Positions 36,138-44,911 of a stretch of 64,000 bases of DNA are shown in pieces (the stretch's first letter is position 1; each line of letters begins with the position of its first letter). Below the pieces are notes generated by a model that had not been told where the DNA came from, ran no database searches, and saw nothing but the letters and a program-made list of their open reading frames with translations. The DNA is from Candidatus Lernaella stagnicola (GTDB taxonomy: Bacteria > Lernaellota > Lernaellaia > Lernaellales > Lernaellaceae). The DNA lies in assembly GCA_030765525.1 (NCBI GenBank), contig JAVCCK010000027.1, forward strand, positions 1-64,000. The letters run 5' to 3'. The translations under genes were made by a program, and so were the position numbers.

Positions 36138-37448
36138 ATGAAGTACCCGATTTCCCCCCGACTTCAATTGATCCGCGAACTCGCCCACCGTGAAGGCGGC
36201 GCCGGTAAAGTCGTACTGCTGGTGTACGACGGCCTCGGCGGCATCCCCAATAACGCGGCCGGGCAAACCGAGCTCGAAGCTGCCGAAACTCCAAACCTCG
36301 ACCGCCTCGCGGCCGCCGGCAGCCTCGCGGTGCACGATCCGATCGGACCCGGCTTCACACCCGGCTCGGGAATCGCCCACTTGTCGCTGTTCGGGCATGA
36401 TCCACAGGTCTACGAAATCGGCCGCGGTGTGTTGGCCAACTTCGGCGCGCGCTGCTTCGAACCTAAAGTGATGCAAGTGGGCGAAGTAGCCGCCCGCATC
36501 AATTTCTGCACCGTTGAAGAACAAGACGGCGGCTTGATCGTCCTCGACCGCCGCGCCGGACGCATCGGCGACGGCCCCGCGGCGAAACTCATCGCCCTGC
36601 TGAACGAGCGCGTCAACATCGAAGGCGTCGATTTCCGCTTCTTTCACAGCAAGGAATATCGCGGCGTGCTGCACCTGCGCGGCGAAGGGTGGTCGGGCGA
36701 ACTGATCGACACCGACCCACAGGCTACGGGCGTGGCGCCGCATCAACCGGCGCCGGTTCCCGAAGCGAAAGACGACGCGGCGGCGCAAAAGACGGCGCAG
36801 GTCGTCGCGGAAATTCTGCGTCAGGCCCGGGAGGCGCTCCAGGAACTGCACCCGGCGAATTTCATCCTGACGCGCGGCTTCGACACCTACCACAAGCTGC
36901 CCGATTTCCCGGCCATCACCGGCATGAAATCGGTGGCCGTCGCGGCGTATCCGGACTACCGCGGCGTGGCCCGCTTGCTGCACATGGCCGTGGCCGAAAC
37001 GGCGGAGGACGTGGTCAACCGCGAGCGTGAGCCCGGCGACAAGTTGGAGATCAGCGTCGAGTCGGAATTCGACACGATCGAGCGCGTCTGGAACGATTAC
37101 GACTTCTTCTTCGTGCACATCAAAAAGACCGACAGCTACGGCGAAGACGGCAATTTCGACGCCAAGGTCAAGGTGATCGAGCAAGTCGACGCGCTCATCC
37201 CGCGCATCGAAAAACTCGGCCCGGCAGTGATCTGCGTCACCGGCGACCACTCCACGCCCACCGCCATGAAAGCGCACAGCTTCCACCCGGTGCCCGTGCT
37301 TTTCGCCGGGGAGTTGGTCATCCCCGACGACCAGGACAGCTTCGGCGAGCGGGCTTGTGCGCGGGGCGGCCACGGCCGCGTTCACGGCACCGACCTGCTG
37401 CCGCTGATGATGGCCTACGCCGGGCGGCTCAAGAAACAGGGCGCGTGA
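36138..37448 (+). CDS. apgM: Cofactor-independent phosphoglycerate mutase, archaeal type
   Basis: ATG 36138 (436 aa), with GGAG about 10 nt upstream. It converts 3- to 2-phosphoglycerate in glycolysis, in the cytosol. The alkaline-phosphatase-superfamily metal site starts with KVVLLVYDGLGGIPN; the nucleophile Ser and surroundings are FTPGSGIAHLSLFGHDP; AETPNLDRLAA is also typical. The distal metal ligands are DFFFVHIKKTDSYGEDG and VICVTGDHSTPTAMKAHSFHPVPVL. This matches the ApgM family rather than the 510-residue GpmI. The stop lies 10 bp before comF, so the two are probably co-transcribed. Confidence 0.95.
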   Translation: MKYPISPRLQLIRELAHREGGAGKVVLLVYDGLGGIPNNAAGQTELEAAETPNLDRLAAAGSLAVHDPIGPGFTPGSGIAHLSLFGHDPQVYEIGRGVLANFGARCFEPKVMQVGEVAARINFCTVEEQDGGLIVLDRRAGRIGDGPAAKLIALLNERVNIEGVDFRFFHSKEYRGVLHLRGEGWSGELIDTDPQATGVAPHQPAPVPEAKDDAAAQKTAQVVAEILRQAREALQELHPANFILTRGFDTYHKLPDFPAITGMKSVAVAAYPDYRGVARLLHMAVAETAEDVVNREREPGDKLEISVESEFDTIERVWNDYDFFFVHIKKTDSYGEDGNFDAKVKVIEQVDALIPRIEKLGPAVICVTGDHSTPTAMKAHSFHPVPVLFAGELVIPDDQDSFGERACARGGHGRVHGTDLLPLMMAYAGRLKKQGA

Positions 37449-37458
37449 GAAAAGCGTC

Positions 37459-38211
37459 GTGCTCGATACGCTGCTGACCACCCGCGTGCCCTTGTGGCGG
37501 CGGCTGCGTCGCGGCGCGGTCAGGATGGTGTTCCCCGATCTTTGTCCCTGGTGCCGCCGGCCGCTGGCGCCCGGCGATTCGTTCCTGGGTTGCGCGGCGT
37601 GTTTGGAACGGATTGACCTCATTCGCGAGCCTTACTGCCACCGCTGCGGCCTGCCCGTCGAGAAGGCCGTCATGCCGTTCACCTGCTCCCGGTGCCTGGA
37701 AGACCCGCCGCATTTCGACCGCCTCCGGGGCGTGGTGGTGTACGAAGGTGTGGTGGCGACCGCGATCCAGAAACTCAAATACGAGCGAAATCTGTCGGCC
37801 GTCCACGCCCTGGCCCGCGTGCTCTACCACGTAGCCGACCTGGGCCTGCGTTGGCACCGGTACGACGCTGTGGTGCCCGTGCCGCTTTTTCCCAAGCGGT
37901 ATCGGCAGCGGTGGTTCAATCAATCGATCATCCTGACCACGGCGCTGCCCAACGCCGAACACCTGGTCCTGCGGCCCGGTTGGCTGCGGCGCGTGCGCGA
38001 CACGCCCCGCCAAGCCACGTTGACCCAAACGCAGCGGCGGCAAAACCTAAAGGGCGCGTTCGCCGCCAAAGCCGACATGAGCGGCTTGAAGATACTGCTC
38101 GTCGACGACGTCTCCACGACCGGCGCGACCATCGACGAATGCGCCAAAGCCTGCAAATCGGCGGGCGCGGCGATTGTCGATGCCGCTTGCGTCGCGCGGG
38201 CGACGGTGTGA
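37459..38211 (+). CDS. comF: ComF-family phosphoribosyltransferase-like protein
   Basis: 250 aa from GTG 37459. It has an N-terminal double zinc-finger region (CPWCRRPL, CAAC, CHRCGLPV, CSRC), then AIQKLKYERN and the type I phosphoribosyltransferase part with DAVVPVPLFPKRYRQRWFNQS and the PRPP loop KILLVDDVSTTGATIDECA. ComF proteins take part in DNA uptake in naturally competent bacteria, and homologs occur widely without proven transformation. RQATLTQTQRRQNLKGAF is the family's flexible loop. The gene sits between apgM and an AAA ATPase gene (45-bp gap). No other competence gene is in the window. Confidence 0.93.
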   Translation: MLDTLLTTRVPLWRRLRRGAVRMVFPDLCPWCRRPLAPGDSFLGCAACLERIDLIREPYCHRCGLPVEKAVMPFTCSRCLEDPPHFDRLRGVVVYEGVVATAIQKLKYERNLSAVHALARVLYHVADLGLRWHRYDAVVPVPLFPKRYRQRWFNQSIILTTALPNAEHLVLRPGWLRRVRDTPRQATLTQTQRRQNLKGAFAAKADMSGLKILLVDDVSTTGATIDECAKACKSAGAAIVDAACVARATV

Positions 38212-38256
38212 TACGATAATCGTTCCGAGGCGGATCACCTGCATGCGAGGCAACTG

Positions 38257-39990
38257 ATGATCGATCCCGAATACCTGCAATCGTTACCGAAGTGGGCCGC
38301 GCGCCTGGCTCGCGAGTACGCGACGCACACGATCAGCCAGTTCATTTTGCACGGCAACGTGCGCGACCTGGCGCCCTTGCGGCTCGCGGGCAAAACCGAG
38401 TTTTTGAATCTTCGCACCTTTCTCGATCGCAGCTTGTTTGCGGGGCGCGATTTCGTGCTTCATTACGATCGCGCCGCGGGCCTGACGTTCGTCGACAACG
38501 AGACGGCCAACGACTTCGCGCGCTTCATGCAGGCCTATCAATCGGTGCACGGCAAAAGCGGCAACGTCATCCAGGTTCCGAAGGAGCCGGCGAAGCTTTT
38601 TCCGCTCATCGATCGTTATCTCCGCACACGCGTTGCCGAACGCAAAAGCCTGGCGCTCATTATCGAGTTCGCCGAATTGATCGCCCCGCATCAAGAAGGC
38701 GGGTACATTTCCGAAAGCGACCGCGCCACGATCATCTATCTGCGCAATTGGGCCGAGGACCCGTCGTTCCTGCAGGCCGACGTCACCTTCTGCCTGATTA
38801 CCGAACACGTTTCGAAACTGCACCAAGACATCGTGCGCAATCCCTATTCGGCGCCAGTGGCCATCGGCCTGCCCGACTTTCAGGAACGGCGGGAACTCAT
38901 CGAACATCAGACCGTCACGCGCAACTGGGACAAGTTCTCGGATATCAGCCTCGACGGCGCAGCCGAGCTGACCGGCGGGCTCTCGCACGTGCATATCCAG
39001 CAGATCATCGCCGAGGCCACGCGTCACACCGGGCGGTTGACGGTGGAGAATCTCCTGCGGCGTAAAAAGCAATTGGTCGAGGCGGAGTGTTACGGGCTGA
39101 TCGAATTCGTCAAATCCGATTTCACGCTGGACATGGTCGCCGGCGCGACCGAAGCCGTCGCCGAACTGCGCACCGCCTCCCGCCTGCTGCGCGAGGGGCA
39201 TCTCGACGTACTGCCGATGGGCTACCTGATCTGCGGTCCGGTCGGCACCGGCAAGACCTTCCTCGTGACCTGCTTCACCGGCGAAGTGGGCATTCCCTGC
39301 GTGCGCTTGCTCAACATTCGCAGCCAGTGGCAGGGCGTCACCGAAGCGAACCTGCAAAAGTTGTTGGGCATCTTCCGCGAAATGGGGCCGATGGGCGTGA
39401 TCATCGACGAAGCCGACACCTGGATCGGCGACCGCGACGCCGAGGGTGACAGCGGCACTTCGAGCCGCATCTTCGGGACGATCGCGGCGTTCATGTCCGA
39501 CACCACCCTACGCGGCCGCGTCCTGTGGTTTTTAATGACCGCGCGGCCGGACCTGTTGCCCGTCGATATCAAACGGCAGGGCCGCGCCGAAGAGCACATA
39601 CCGCTCTTCCACCCGGAAACCCCCGAAGACCGGGAAGCCTTGTTCAAGGTCTTCCTCAAAAAGAACCACATCAAAACGCGGGTGCGCGGCATCGAACGTG
39701 AATACCAGGCCGCCGGTGCGCCGCACTTGTCCGGCGCCGACATCGAAGCCGTGTGCATTCGCGCCAAACGCCTAGCGGCCGCCCGCGGCGAGGAGAGCGT
39801 GTTGGCCAAGGACATCGAAACCGCGTTCCGTCAGTTCATCCCGCCGGTGTACGCGGAAGAAATCGAGTACCAAACCATCGCCGCCGTGATGGAATGCACC
39901 AATCGCGACCTGTTGCCCGAAGCCTATCGCACGAAGCCGCGTGAGGAACTGACCCGCCGCCTGCGCGAACTCAAGCGCTTCGTAAACTAA
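38257..39990 (+). CDS. Double AAA-domain ATPase with degenerate first domain (Ycf46/Cdc48-like)
   Basis: 577 aa. Residues about 20-230 look like an AAA domain without a Walker A loop: FILHGNVRDL, a Walker-B-like strand SLALIIEFAELIAP, and CLITEHVSKLHQD in sensor position. The second domain is complete: CGPVGTGKTFLV (Lys333), GVIIDEADTWIGDRD (Asp384-Glu385), WFLMTARPDLLPVD (sensor 1), KRQGRAEEHIPLFHP (arginine-finger region) and the small lid helices GADIEAVCIRAKRLA. This layout is that of Ycf46-like ATPases. The substrate is unknown. The stop TAA is followed directly by the ATG of the glycosyltransferase, so translation is probably coupled, though the roles seem unrelated. Confidence 0.9.
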   Translation: MIDPEYLQSLPKWAARLAREYATHTISQFILHGNVRDLAPLRLAGKTEFLNLRTFLDRSLFAGRDFVLHYDRAAGLTFVDNETANDFARFMQAYQSVHGKSGNVIQVPKEPAKLFPLIDRYLRTRVAERKSLALIIEFAELIAPHQEGGYISESDRATIIYLRNWAEDPSFLQADVTFCLITEHVSKLHQDIVRNPYSAPVAIGLPDFQERRELIEHQTVTRNWDKFSDISLDGAAELTGGLSHVHIQQIIAEATRHTGRLTVENLLRRKKQLVEAECYGLIEFVKSDFTLDMVAGATEAVAELRTASRLLREGHLDVLPMGYLICGPVGTGKTFLVTCFTGEVGIPCVRLLNIRSQWQGVTEANLQKLLGIFREMGPMGVIIDEADTWIGDRDAEGDSGTSSRIFGTIAAFMSDTTLRGRVLWFLMTARPDLLPVDIKRQGRAEEHIPLFHPETPEDREALFKVFLKKNHIKTRVRGIEREYQAAGAPHLSGADIEAVCIRAKRLAAARGEESVLAKDIETAFRQFIPPVYAEEIEYQTIAAVMECTNRDLLPEAYRTKPREELTRRLRELKRFVN

Positions 39991-41001
39991 ATGATGCCAC
40001 CGCTGGTTTCGGTTCTGATGCCCGCGCGCGACGAGGCGCTACGCGTTGCTGACGCCCTTTCCGACCTGATGGCGCAAACGCTGACCGATGTGGAAATCCT
40101 GGTTCTCGACGACGGTTCGACCGACGACACGTCCGCCGTCGCCCGCCGTACCGCAGGAAACGACCAGCGTGTGCGCGTCATCACCCTGCCCGCTCGCGGC
40201 ATCGTCGCGACGCTGAACGAAGGGCTGGCGGCTGCGCACGGCGCCTTCATTGCCCGCATGGACGCCGACGATCGCTGCGCCCCCAATCGACTGGAAGCCC
40301 AAATCGACCTGCTACATTCCCGGCCGGATCTCGCCCTCGCTTCGTGCCTGATTGCGCCGCCCGTGGGGGAAAGCTACGCAGGCGGTTATCAAGCCTACGC
40401 GAAGTGGGTCAATTCGCTGGTCACGCCCGAAGCCGTCGTGCGCGAACGTTTTATCGAATGCCCGGTCGTGCATCCCACCATGGTGACACGGCGCGATGTG
40501 TTGCGCGAACACGGCGGTTGGCGAGACGGCGATTTCCCCGAGGATTACGATTTGATCCTGCGCCTGCTGGCCGACGGCGCCGCGATGGCCAAAGTGGAAT
40601 CGCCGCTCTATTTCTGGCGCGACCACGCCAACCGCGCCAGCCGCGTCGATCCTCGCTACGCGCCCGCCGCGTTCTACGCCCTGAAAGCCGAATTCCTCTC
40701 GCAGGGCCCGTTGTGCGACGCGCCGGAGATTGTGGTTTGCGGCGCCGGTCGCCTAAGTCGCAAGCATGTGCGACCGTTGCAGCGGCTCGGTCACCACGTG
40801 CGGGCGTGGCTTGATATCGACCCCAAGAAAATCGGCATCTGTCATGCGGGGGCGCCAGTTTTGCACGTCGAGCGCCTGCGCGAAGTGCGGGCGTGGCCGC
40901 TGTTGGTTTACGTCGGCACCCGCGGCGCGCGGGAGTTGATCCGCCCGCGCCTGCAGGAGGCCGGGTTTGAGGAAGGTCGGGACGCCTGGTTCTGTGCTTG
41001 A
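39991..41001 (+). CDS. Family 2 glycosyltransferase with extra C-terminal domain
   Basis: 336 aa. The GT2 (GT-A fold) core covers about residues 1-225: PLVSVLMPARDEALRVADALSDL, VEILVLDDGSTDDTSAVARR, and the DxD-type metal site ARMDADDRCAPNRLEAQID. EDYDLILRLLADGA holds the ED-type catalytic base. The last 100 residues (PEIVVCGAGRLSRKHVRPLQRLGHHVRAWLDIDPKKIG ... VYVGTRGARELIRPRLQEAGF) form a Rossmann-like addition, seen in some GT2 enzymes, whose role is unclear. There is no membrane anchor. It is probably co-transcribed with the DUF2079 membrane protein 54 bp downstream. Donor and acceptor sugars are unknown. Confidence 0.92.
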   Translation: MMPPLVSVLMPARDEALRVADALSDLMAQTLTDVEILVLDDGSTDDTSAVARRTAGNDQRVRVITLPARGIVATLNEGLAAAHGAFIARMDADDRCAPNRLEAQIDLLHSRPDLALASCLIAPPVGESYAGGYQAYAKWVNSLVTPEAVVRERFIECPVVHPTMVTRRDVLREHGGWRDGDFPEDYDLILRLLADGAAMAKVESPLYFWRDHANRASRVDPRYAPAAFYALKAEFLSQGPLCDAPEIVVCGAGRLSRKHVRPLQRLGHHVRAWLDIDPKKIGICHAGAPVLHVERLREVRAWPLLVYVGTRGARELIRPRLQEAGFEEGRDAWFCA

Positions 41002-41055
41002 CCAGCTTCGGCCCGCTTCTCTACGATGCTCACGGGGCGAACTAAGGGAGGGTTG

Positions 41056-42612
41056 ATGGGCCGACACCGCTGGACGATAGCCGGGTTGCTGCTTGCGGTT
41101 GCGGCGTTCACTTTCGTCCTCGGCACGCTGCATGTCCATCGTTTCAACTACGACCCGCGCGACGAAGCGGTCAACAACCAAATCCTGCATAACACCGCGC
41201 ACGGCCGCATCGGCTTCAACACGATCAAGGGCGACGCCTATTTTCATCGCCACTTCCGGCCGATTTTTCTCCCGCTGGCGATTCCCTACATGTTCGTGTC
41301 CGGGCCGCCGACTTACTACTTCACCAGCGCGTTTGTGTTGGCGCTCGGGGCGATTTTCGCGTTCTTGCTCGGGCGACATCTGTTCGATGATGAACGCTAC
41401 GCCTTCTTGGCGGGCCTGGCGTGGCTGCTGTTCGCACCGGTGCACGAGTTAGCGCTGAATAATTTCGACCCGGAAACCATCGCCGCGACATTCTGGCTCG
41501 GCGCGTTTTATTTCTTCCAGAAGCGCGATTTGCGCTGGTTTTGGGTCCTGGCGATGCTCGGCGTTTGCTGCAAGGAAACTCATGCGCCGATCCTCGCCGC
41601 CTTCGGCGTGCTGGCGCTGATCGAACGCCGCGACTGGCGTTGGATCGCCCCGCCTATTCTCGTCGGCGCCGTTTGGTTCGTGGTGACGGTTACGTGGCTG
41701 ATACCGGCCTACACGCCCGAGTTCAAGATGGTCTACAACCGCTTCGCGGGCGTGCAATCGCCCGATTTTTGGGGCGATATCACCCGCAGCGTGTTTGCCG
41801 ATCCAAGCGGCTGGCTGGCTGAGATATTCCGCCCGGAAGACGGTTATTTGTTCGGCAAGCTTCTGCTCGCGACGCTCGGCCTGGCGCTGCTCGGGCCGCT
41901 TGCCCTGCTGCCGGCGGGCACGATCATCCTGCAAATCCTGTTGCACAAGGACGCGTTGCCGGTCCGGCAAACGCACATGCTCGCGGGTTTCGTGCCATTT
42001 CTGTTCGCGGCCATGTTGATCGGCATCAAGCGCGTCGCCGATTGGCTGCCGCAACGCCGCTTCGTCACCGCCGCCCTGTTGACGGCCGTCATGGCGTGGA
42101 ACGTGGCCGCGGCGTTCCTGCCCGGCCCTTTCGGACCAAGCCGCACCTACGGCCGGGAAGACGGTTTGTATCCGACGACTTTGTTCTCGAGGGATTTCTA
42201 TCGCCGCGATTCCGCAAAAGGTTGGCTCGTTATCGACGCCGTGCCCGACGACGCGGCGGTGATCGCCAACTCACGGCTGCTGCTGCCGCTCTCGAGCCGC
42301 GCCGTGCTGCGCGAATTCGATTCCCATGACGACCTGGAAAGCGCCCTGGCCGAAGTCGACTGGATCGCCTTGACCTTTAGCGAGCCGCGCTGCCTCACCT
42401 GCACGTTCGCGAAACTTAAGCCGCAATCGTTGCGTCATCTCGCCGAGCGCCTGCGGGCCGGGCATTTTGTGGTCGTCGTACTAACGGATCAGGAAATGCT
42501 GCTGCGGCGGCTCGGGCCGGAAGACGATGCGACCCCCGGCCAGATACATCAAGATGCCGCGCATCTATTGGAAGCTGAGGCGAGTAGGATCGAACGCGAG
42601 TCCGGCGATTAA
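41056..42612 (+). CDS. DUF2079-family multi-pass membrane protein
   Basis: ATG 41056 (518 aa), after GGGAGGG; an upstream start at 41026 overlaps that site. About ten hydrophobic helices. The family signature is DAYFHRHFRPIFLPLAIPYMF, with the conserved H-F-x-P near an early loop, and CKETHAPILAAFGVLAL. DUF2079 proteins resemble GT-C glycosyltransferases of the ArnT/PMT type, using polyprenyl-linked sugars on the outer face of the membrane. The C-terminal 130 residues (DDAAVIANSRLLLPLSSRAVLREF) are a soluble extracytoplasmic domain. The stop TAA overlaps the convergent gene's stop in a TTAA palindrome, leaving no room for a terminator between them. Confidence 0.88.
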   Translation: MGRHRWTIAGLLLAVAAFTFVLGTLHVHRFNYDPRDEAVNNQILHNTAHGRIGFNTIKGDAYFHRHFRPIFLPLAIPYMFVSGPPTYYFTSAFVLALGAIFAFLLGRHLFDDERYAFLAGLAWLLFAPVHELALNNFDPETIAATFWLGAFYFFQKRDLRWFWVLAMLGVCCKETHAPILAAFGVLALIERRDWRWIAPPILVGAVWFVVTVTWLIPAYTPEFKMVYNRFAGVQSPDFWGDITRSVFADPSGWLAEIFRPEDGYLFGKLLLATLGLALLGPLALLPAGTIILQILLHKDALPVRQTHMLAGFVPFLFAAMLIGIKRVADWLPQRRFVTAALLTAVMAWNVAAAFLPGPFGPSRTYGREDGLYPTTLFSRDFYRRDSAKGWLVIDAVPDDAAVIANSRLLLPLSSRAVLREFDSHDDLESALAEVDWIALTFSEPRCLTCTFAKLKPQSLRHLAERLRAGHFVVVVLTDQEMLLRRLGPEDDATPGQIHQDAAHLLEAEASRIERESGD

Positions 42613-44039
42613 CGCGCGCCGCGGCCGAGCAGCACGACGGGGATGGTTTTCAGCATAATGATGATGTCGAGTTTAAGCGACCAGTTGTCGATGTACTTCA
42701 GGTCGAGCACCATCCACTGACTGAAATCGATTTCATTGCGCCCGGCGATCTGCCAAAAGCACGTGAGGCCGGGCTTCATCGAGAGCCGCCGCCGCTGCCA
42801 GCGCTCGTAATTCTCGACCTCCTCGGGCACGGGCGGTCGCGGGCCGACCAGGCTCATATCGCCGATCAGCACGTTGAACAGTTGCGGCAGTTCATCCAGG
42901 CTCGTGCGCCGCAGCCAACGACCCAGGTGCGTGACGCGCGGATCGTCTTTCATCTTGAACACCGGACCGCTCATCTCGTTTTGGTCGGCCAGGTCTTTTT
43001 TGAGGTCTTCGGCGTTTTCCACCATGGTGCGGAATTTGTACATCTTGAAGAGGCGTCCGTTCAGGCCGCTACGCACTTGGTGAAAGAGCACGGCGCCCGA
43101 GCCGCTCACCTTGATCGCCACGCTGATCGCCAGCATGAGCGGCGACAAAATCACGAGCGCCACAAAGGCGACCACGCGGTCCATCACGCCTTTGGCGAGC
43201 AGTTGCCCGACCTGGCTGGGAGTGGTCGAGAAGGTCAGCACGGGCGTTTCGCCCAAGGAGCGGATCGAAGTTCGCGCGATGCTCGGCCGGAACCAATCGG
43301 CCAGCACCGAGAACCGCACGCCGACTTCCTCGCAGGCGAACACCAAATCGTTGATGTCCACTTCGCTGTCGATCGACATGGCGTAGAAGACTTCGTCGAC
43401 GCTCGTGGTGTTGAGCACGGCGCGCAATTCGCTCACCCGACCCAAGATGGGAACGCCCGCCGCATCGGGCTCGCCGCGGTCGCGATCAGTCAGCACGCCG
43501 ACGAGCTCGTATCCCAAATCCGGGCTGACCAACAGCTTCTCGACGAAGGCCGCGGCTCGTTCGCCGGACCCCAACACGATCGTCTTGATATGGTCGTAGC
43601 CGTGTTCCCGCATCTTGCCGATCACCGCCTTGACCAGCGCCTTGAAATTGAGCAGCAGTAGGAACTTGGCGATCGCGTACGTGCCGATGAGCAAGCGCGA
43701 GATGTCCTGCACCCGCAGCACGAACAAAACCATAATCAGCAGCACGAACCCGACCACCACGGCCTTGCTCACATTCAGCAGAATGTCGAAGTAGCTGATG
43801 ATGCGGTTGTGCGTGTAAAACCCGAACAAATAGAGCAGCACCAGGGTCGTGACCAGATCGATAAACAACCACCAGCCGTAATGACCCAATTCGTAGAGTT
43901 GGCGCACCTGATACGCCCCGGGCAGAAACTGCTTGACCGAATTAACCAAGGCGTAAGCGAGAAAAAAGGCGATCAACACGACCACCATGTCGGTGAATAC
44001 GGAAAAACCGCTCAGCCCTGATATCCGTTCCCGGTTCAT
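42609..44039 (-). CDS. Polyprenyl-phosphate sugar-1-phosphate transferase (exopolysaccharide initiating enzyme)
   Basis: 476 aa. Four or five N-terminal membrane helices, then a CoA-binding-like Rossmann domain (IKTIVLGSGERAAAFVEKLL ... GYELVGVLTDRD), a further membrane segment (VVAFVALVILSPLMLAISVAI) and the catalytic domain: GAVLFHQVRSGLNGRLFKMYKFRTM, LGRWLRRTSLDELPQLFNVLIGDMSLVGPRPP, MKPGLTCFWQIAGRNEI. This is the WbaP/EpsE/CpsE type, which moves a sugar-1-phosphate from a nucleotide sugar to undecaprenyl phosphate and so starts a repeat unit of surface polysaccharide. It is the last gene of a four-gene leftward operon, 8 bp after the methyltransferase. Confidence 0.95.
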   Translation of the reverse strand: MNRERISGLSGFSVFTDMVVVLIAFFLAYALVNSVKQFLPGAYQVRQLYELGHYGWWLFIDLVTTLVLLYLFGFYTHNRIISYFDILLNVSKAVVVGFVLLIMVLFVLRVQDISRLLIGTYAIAKFLLLLNFKALVKAVIGKMREHGYDHIKTIVLGSGERAAAFVEKLLVSPDLGYELVGVLTDRDRGEPDAAGVPILGRVSELRAVLNTTSVDEVFYAMSIDSEVDINDLVFACEEVGVRFSVLADWFRPSIARTSIRSLGETPVLTFSTTPSQVGQLLAKGVMDRVVAFVALVILSPLMLAISVAIKVSGSGAVLFHQVRSGLNGRLFKMYKFRTMVENAEDLKKDLADQNEMSGPVFKMKDDPRVTHLGRWLRRTSLDELPQLFNVLIGDMSLVGPRPPVPEEVENYERWQRRRLSMKPGLTCFWQIAGRNEIDFSQWMVLDLKYIDNWSLKLDIIIMLKTIPVVLLGRGAR

Positions 44040-44047
44040 GGTACGCC

Positions 44048-44911
44048 TTACTTGTTAACTCTTACGGGTGCGGCCGTAGTGTAGCCACGGTCCCGGCGGG
44101 TGGCAACGGCCAGCAGAATATCTCCCAAATCAAGACTCACGCGGCGATTCTGCAGGCCCCAACGCCCGGCCGCCGCCGTCATCACCCGGCCGAGGCCGCG
44201 TTGATAGTAGCGACCGAGCCGGTCGGCAAGCAAACCGATCGTGGCGACCTTGCCCACGTTCTGCAAATGGGCGTCGGCAAAGCCGGTTTCCTCCAGACAG
44301 CGGCGCAACGTGCGCGGTTCGAAAAAATGGAAGTGATCGGCGATGAACTGCCGCCAGCGTCGCCCCAGCAGACGGCGCGACCAGGCGTCGAAATCCGGCA
44401 CTTCGACAAGCAGCGCGCCCCCCGGCCGCAGCAGGTCGCCCGCGCGGGTCAACGCCGCCAGCGGGTCCTCAAAATGCTCGAGGCTGTGCACGAAAGTGAC
44501 CACGTCATACGGCGGGTGCAGGTCCACCTCTTCGAACGGACCGACGACGACTTCCAGCCCTCGCTCGCGGGCCGCCGCGGCGCCGCGTTCGTCGATCTCC
44601 ACGCCTTCGACAGCAAAGCCCAGCCGCTGCGCCGCCAGCATGAACGGGCCGTCGTAACACCCCACGTCGAGCAAGCGCCCACTGGTGACACCCGTATGCC
44701 GGGCCAGCACCTCCATGCGGTGCCGCGCGTTCTCAAAGTACGCTTCCGGATTGTCGGTGAAGGCGGACGGCGCCTCGGCATCCGGCGTGCCGCGCGGCGC
44801 GGAATAGACGAAGCCGCAGGCGGTGCAGCGGTGTACGTCGCCGCTACGCGTGCGGCGATACAGTCGCACTCGATGCACGGCGCGACATAGCGGGCAGCGT
44901 TCCTTCATCAT
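44048..44911 (-). CDS. SAM-dependent methyltransferase with N-terminal zinc-ribbon-like segment
   Basis: 287 aa from ATG 44911, overlapping the preceding stop by ATGA. Residues 1-36 form a zinc ribbon (CPLC ... CTAC). The SAM domain follows: LLDVGCYDGPFMLAAQRLG (motif I), VEIDERGAAAARERG, PYDVVTFVHSLEHFEDP and GDLLRPGGALLVEVPD. The Methyltransf_23 plus ribbon arrangement is common in polysaccharide clusters, where such enzymes methylate nucleotide sugars or glycan ends; a related group acts in C-3 sugar methylation. DHFHFFEPRTLRRCLEETGF is the usual C-terminal half. Its operon position between GT4 and the initiating transferase supports a glycan role. Confidence 0.92.
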   Translation of the reverse strand: MMKERCPLCRAVHRVRLYRRTRSGDVHRCTACGFVYSAPRGTPDAEAPSAFTDNPEAYFENARHRMEVLARHTGVTSGRLLDVGCYDGPFMLAAQRLGFAVEGVEIDERGAAAARERGLEVVVGPFEEVDLHPPYDVVTFVHSLEHFEDPLAALTRAGDLLRPGGALLVEVPDFDAWSRRLLGRRWRQFIADHFHFFEPRTLRRCLEETGFADAHLQNVGKVATIGLLADRLGRYYQRGLGRVMTAAAGRWGLQNRRVSLDLGDILLAVATRRDRGYTTAAPVRVNK

